NCBI GenBank assembly: GCA_964369165.1
Contig: CAYJFE010000068.1
Span: forward strand, 1-15,083
Direction: 5' to 3'
Length of the DNA: 15,083 bases
Source of the DNA: CAYJAZ01 sp964369165
GTDB lineage: Bacteria; Desulfobacterota; Desulfovibrionia; Desulfovibrionales; Desulfovibrionaceae
The notes beneath the pieces were generated by a model. It searched no databases, was not told where the DNA came from, and saw nothing but the letters and a program-made list of their open reading frames with translations. Of the stretch, positions 13,849 to 15,083 are shown piece after piece; position 1 is the stretch's first letter; each line of letters opens with the position of its first letter. Position numbers and translations under genes: made by a program.

Positions 13849-14523
13849 ATGGATAAAGAAATTATTTCTCAGGATACCGACTTAGAACAAGTTAACGAAA
13901 TAGCTGAAAATAACGAACTTATCGAAGATGTAGAAGAACAAGAAGTTGAAGCTGAAGAAGTTTTTGACAACGAAGTTTCTGAAGAATCTAAAATAGGTCG
14001 TTGGTATATCTTACATACTTATTCTGGTTTTGAACAAAGAGTTGTTCAAACTTTGCATGAAATGATGCGTCTTGGTCAAGACGAAGGTCTTATCCACGAA
14101 GTAGTAATGCCAACAGAAAAAGTTGTAGAACTTGGGAAAGGCGGCAAGAAACGCACCACCACTCGTAAATTTTATCCGGGTTATGTGATGATTCGCATGA
14201 CAATGACGGATTATTCATGGCACTTAGTTCAAAGCATACCAAAGGTTACAGGGTTTATTGGCGGTAAAAACCGTCCTGCACCTATGAAACCAAGTGAAGC
14301 TAATAAAATACTTTCACTAATGCAAGAACGCCAAGATCAACCAAGACCGAAGTTCAACTTTGCAAAAGGCGAAATAATTCGCGTTATTGAAGGTCCTTTT
14401 GCCGGTTTTGACGCTGTGGTGGAAGACGTCAACCATGACAAAGGCAAGCTAAAAGCTTCCATATCAATATTTGGAAGACAAACTGCTGTAGAACTTGATT
14501 TTGTTCAAATCTCACAGTCATAA
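13849..14523 (+). CDS. nusG: Transcription termination/antitermination factor NusG with acidic N-terminal extension
   Basis: NusG binds the RNA polymerase clamp and links it to Rho or to the ribosome. The NGN domain spans about 50-165, starting GRWYILHTYSGFEQRV (50-65) and containing RKFYPGYVMIRM and FIGGKNRP. The KOW domain is at about 170-224 (VIEGPFAGFDAVVEDVN). At 224 residues it is longer than the usual 175-190, because about 48 residues precede the NGN domain; 20 of these are Asp or Glu and only two are basic. No in-frame ATG, GTG or TTG occurs between the annotated start and the domain, and GAGGA (overlapping the secE stop) is well placed, so the extension is probably translated. It lies ten bases after secE and before rplK. 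Confidence 0.96.
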   Translation: MDKEIISQDTDLEQVNEIAENNELIEDVEEQEVEAEEVFDNEVSEESKIGRWYILHTYSGFEQRVVQTLHEMMRLGQDEGLIHEVVMPTEKVVELGKGGKKRTTTRKFYPGYVMIRMTMTDYSWHLVQSIPKVTGFIGGKNRPAPMKPSEANKILSLMQERQDQPRPKFNFAKGEIIRVIEGPFAGFDAVVEDVNHDKGKLKASISIFGRQTAVELDFVQISQS

Positions 14524-14542
14524 TTAGCAAATTTAAAATAAA

Positions 14543-14555
14543 GCTGAATTTCAGC
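14543..14555 (+). other. Small hairpin in the nusG-rplK spacer
   Basis: GCTGA-ATT-TCAGC forms a five-pair stem in the 67-base spacer before rplK. It is followed by AGATTTTAG, too poor in T to call a terminator. It might attenuate or mark the boundary of the ribosomal-protein operon. Confidence 0.3.
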
Positions 14556-14590
14556 AGATTTTAGACGTCGAAAATTAAGGAAAATTTACA

Positions 14591-15013
14591 ATGGCTAAAA
14601 AAGAAGTTGGAAAAATTAAACTCCAAATTCCTGCAGGTGGAGCAAATCCTTCACCTCCAGTAGGTCCGGCGCTTGGTCAACATGGTGTTAACATCATGGG
14701 CTTCTGTAAAGAGTTTAACGCTCGTACACAAGACCAAAAAGGTATGATTATTCCTGTAGTAATCACAGTTTACGCTGACCGCTCATTTACTTTTATTACA
14801 AAAACTCCACCAGCACCAGTACTTTTACTCAAAGCAGCAAATGTACAAAAAGGCTCTGGTGAACCAAATAGAAATAAAGTTGGCTCTGTATCAATGGCAC
14901 AAGTTGAAGAAATTGCTAAATTGAAAATGGCTGACTTAAACGCAAAAGACATGCAAGGCGCAGTGAAGATGGTTCTCGGAACTGCTCGCAGTATGGGTCT
15001 TGAAGTAAAATAA
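14591..15013 (+). CDS. rplK: Ribosomal protein uL11
   Basis: uL11 binds the GTPase-associated centre of 23S rRNA and is needed for RelA activation. The 140-residue protein has the usual length. Its N-terminal domain carries KLQIPAGGANPSPPVGPALGQ (10-30) and the FNART turn; its C-terminal rRNA-binding domain contains SGEPNRNKVGSV and ends GTARSMGLEVK. The start is supported by AAGGAAAA about seven bases upstream. rplA begins 16 bases after its stop, the classical L11 operon. Confidence 0.98.
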   Translation: MAKKEVGKIKLQIPAGGANPSPPVGPALGQHGVNIMGFCKEFNARTQDQKGMIIPVVITVYADRSFTFITKTPPAPVLLLKAANVQKGSGEPNRNKVGSVSMAQVEEIAKLKMADLNAKDMQGAVKMVLGTARSMGLEVK

Positions 15014-15029
15014 GGGAAGGTAAACAATT

Positions 15030-15083
15030 ATGCCTAAACATGGTAAAAAATATCGTTCTTCAGTAGAAGGTATGGATTTATCA
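15030..15083 (+). CDS. rplA: Ribosomal protein uL1, N-terminal fragment (runs off the window)
   Basis: Only the first 18 residues are present (MPKHGKKYRSSVEGMDLS), beginning at ATG 15030 behind AGGGAAGG (15013-15020). The MPKHGKKYR start and the position directly after rplK identify uL1, an rRNA-binding protein of the L1 stalk that in E. coli represses its own operon by binding the L11 leader. The rest lies outside the window. Confidence 0.93.
   Translation, partial: MPKHGKKYRSSVEGMDLS

Noticed and set aside
1..15083. CRISPR array, insertion sequence, integrase, toxin-antitoxin or phage genes
   Set aside because: No regularly spaced long repeats, terminal inverted repeats, transposase or phage motifs were seen; the genes are chromosomal housekeeping and envelope genes.

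Overview
The window is AT-rich chromosomal DNA from a flagellated diderm bacterium. It most resembles a low-GC member of the Desulfovibrionaceae (the Desulfovibrio/Lawsonia side of the old Deltaproteobacteria). The best evidence is the Desulfovibrio-type flagellin, the NusG/L11/EF-Tu sequences, an LptD with only two cysteines, and a carboxynorspermidine dehydrogenase. The genus is inferred from remembered family features, not from a search. A run of exactly 100 N (2334-2433) marks a scaffold gap, so the two sides may not be true neighbours.

Layout. Positions 1-1049 (minus) hold most of a carboxynorspermidine dehydrogenase, a polyamine gene running off the left edge. An intergenic region with divergent signals follows, then a flagellin gene (1380-2279, plus) with a strong terminator, then the gap. 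To the right of the gap on the minus strand are a lysine exporter split into two overlapping genes (LysO N- and C-terminal parts) and a full-length LptD, the outer-membrane LPS translocon. Divergent from lptD runs a probable operon: alanine racemase (alr), a membrane-anchored TPR protein, and a 1141-residue membrane protein. That last protein has a signal peptide, an extracytoplasmic domain, seven membrane segments, a degenerate histidine-kinase core and a degenerate receiver domain.

From about 11260 to the right end is the classical translation/transcription cluster: tRNA-Thr(TGT), tRNA-Tyr(GTA), tRNA-Gly(TCC), tuf, rpmG, tRNA-Trp(CCA), secE, nusG, rplK and the start of rplA. The order Thr-Tyr-Gly-tuf and secE-nusG-rplK-rplA matches the arrangement known from E. 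coli. It has a consensus-like promoter behind phased A-tracts, and its tRNA spacers are unusually long and able to fold.

Most of the window is ordinary housekeeping sequence. I did not find a complete new system. The points most worth following are: (1) the pseudo-hybrid kinase, which lacks the phospho-acceptor His, most ATP-binding signatures and the receiver Lys but keeps the receiver Asp; (2) a flagellin leader with two CACGGA motifs, one inside the Shine-Dalgarno, resembling CsrA-type control; (3) three TGCAA repeats at exact 10-bp spacing upstream of the lysine exporter; (4) an acidic N-terminal extension on NusG; (5) a spacer between tRNA-Thr and tRNA-Tyr that carries several hairpins and a tRNA-Leu-like 5' segment.
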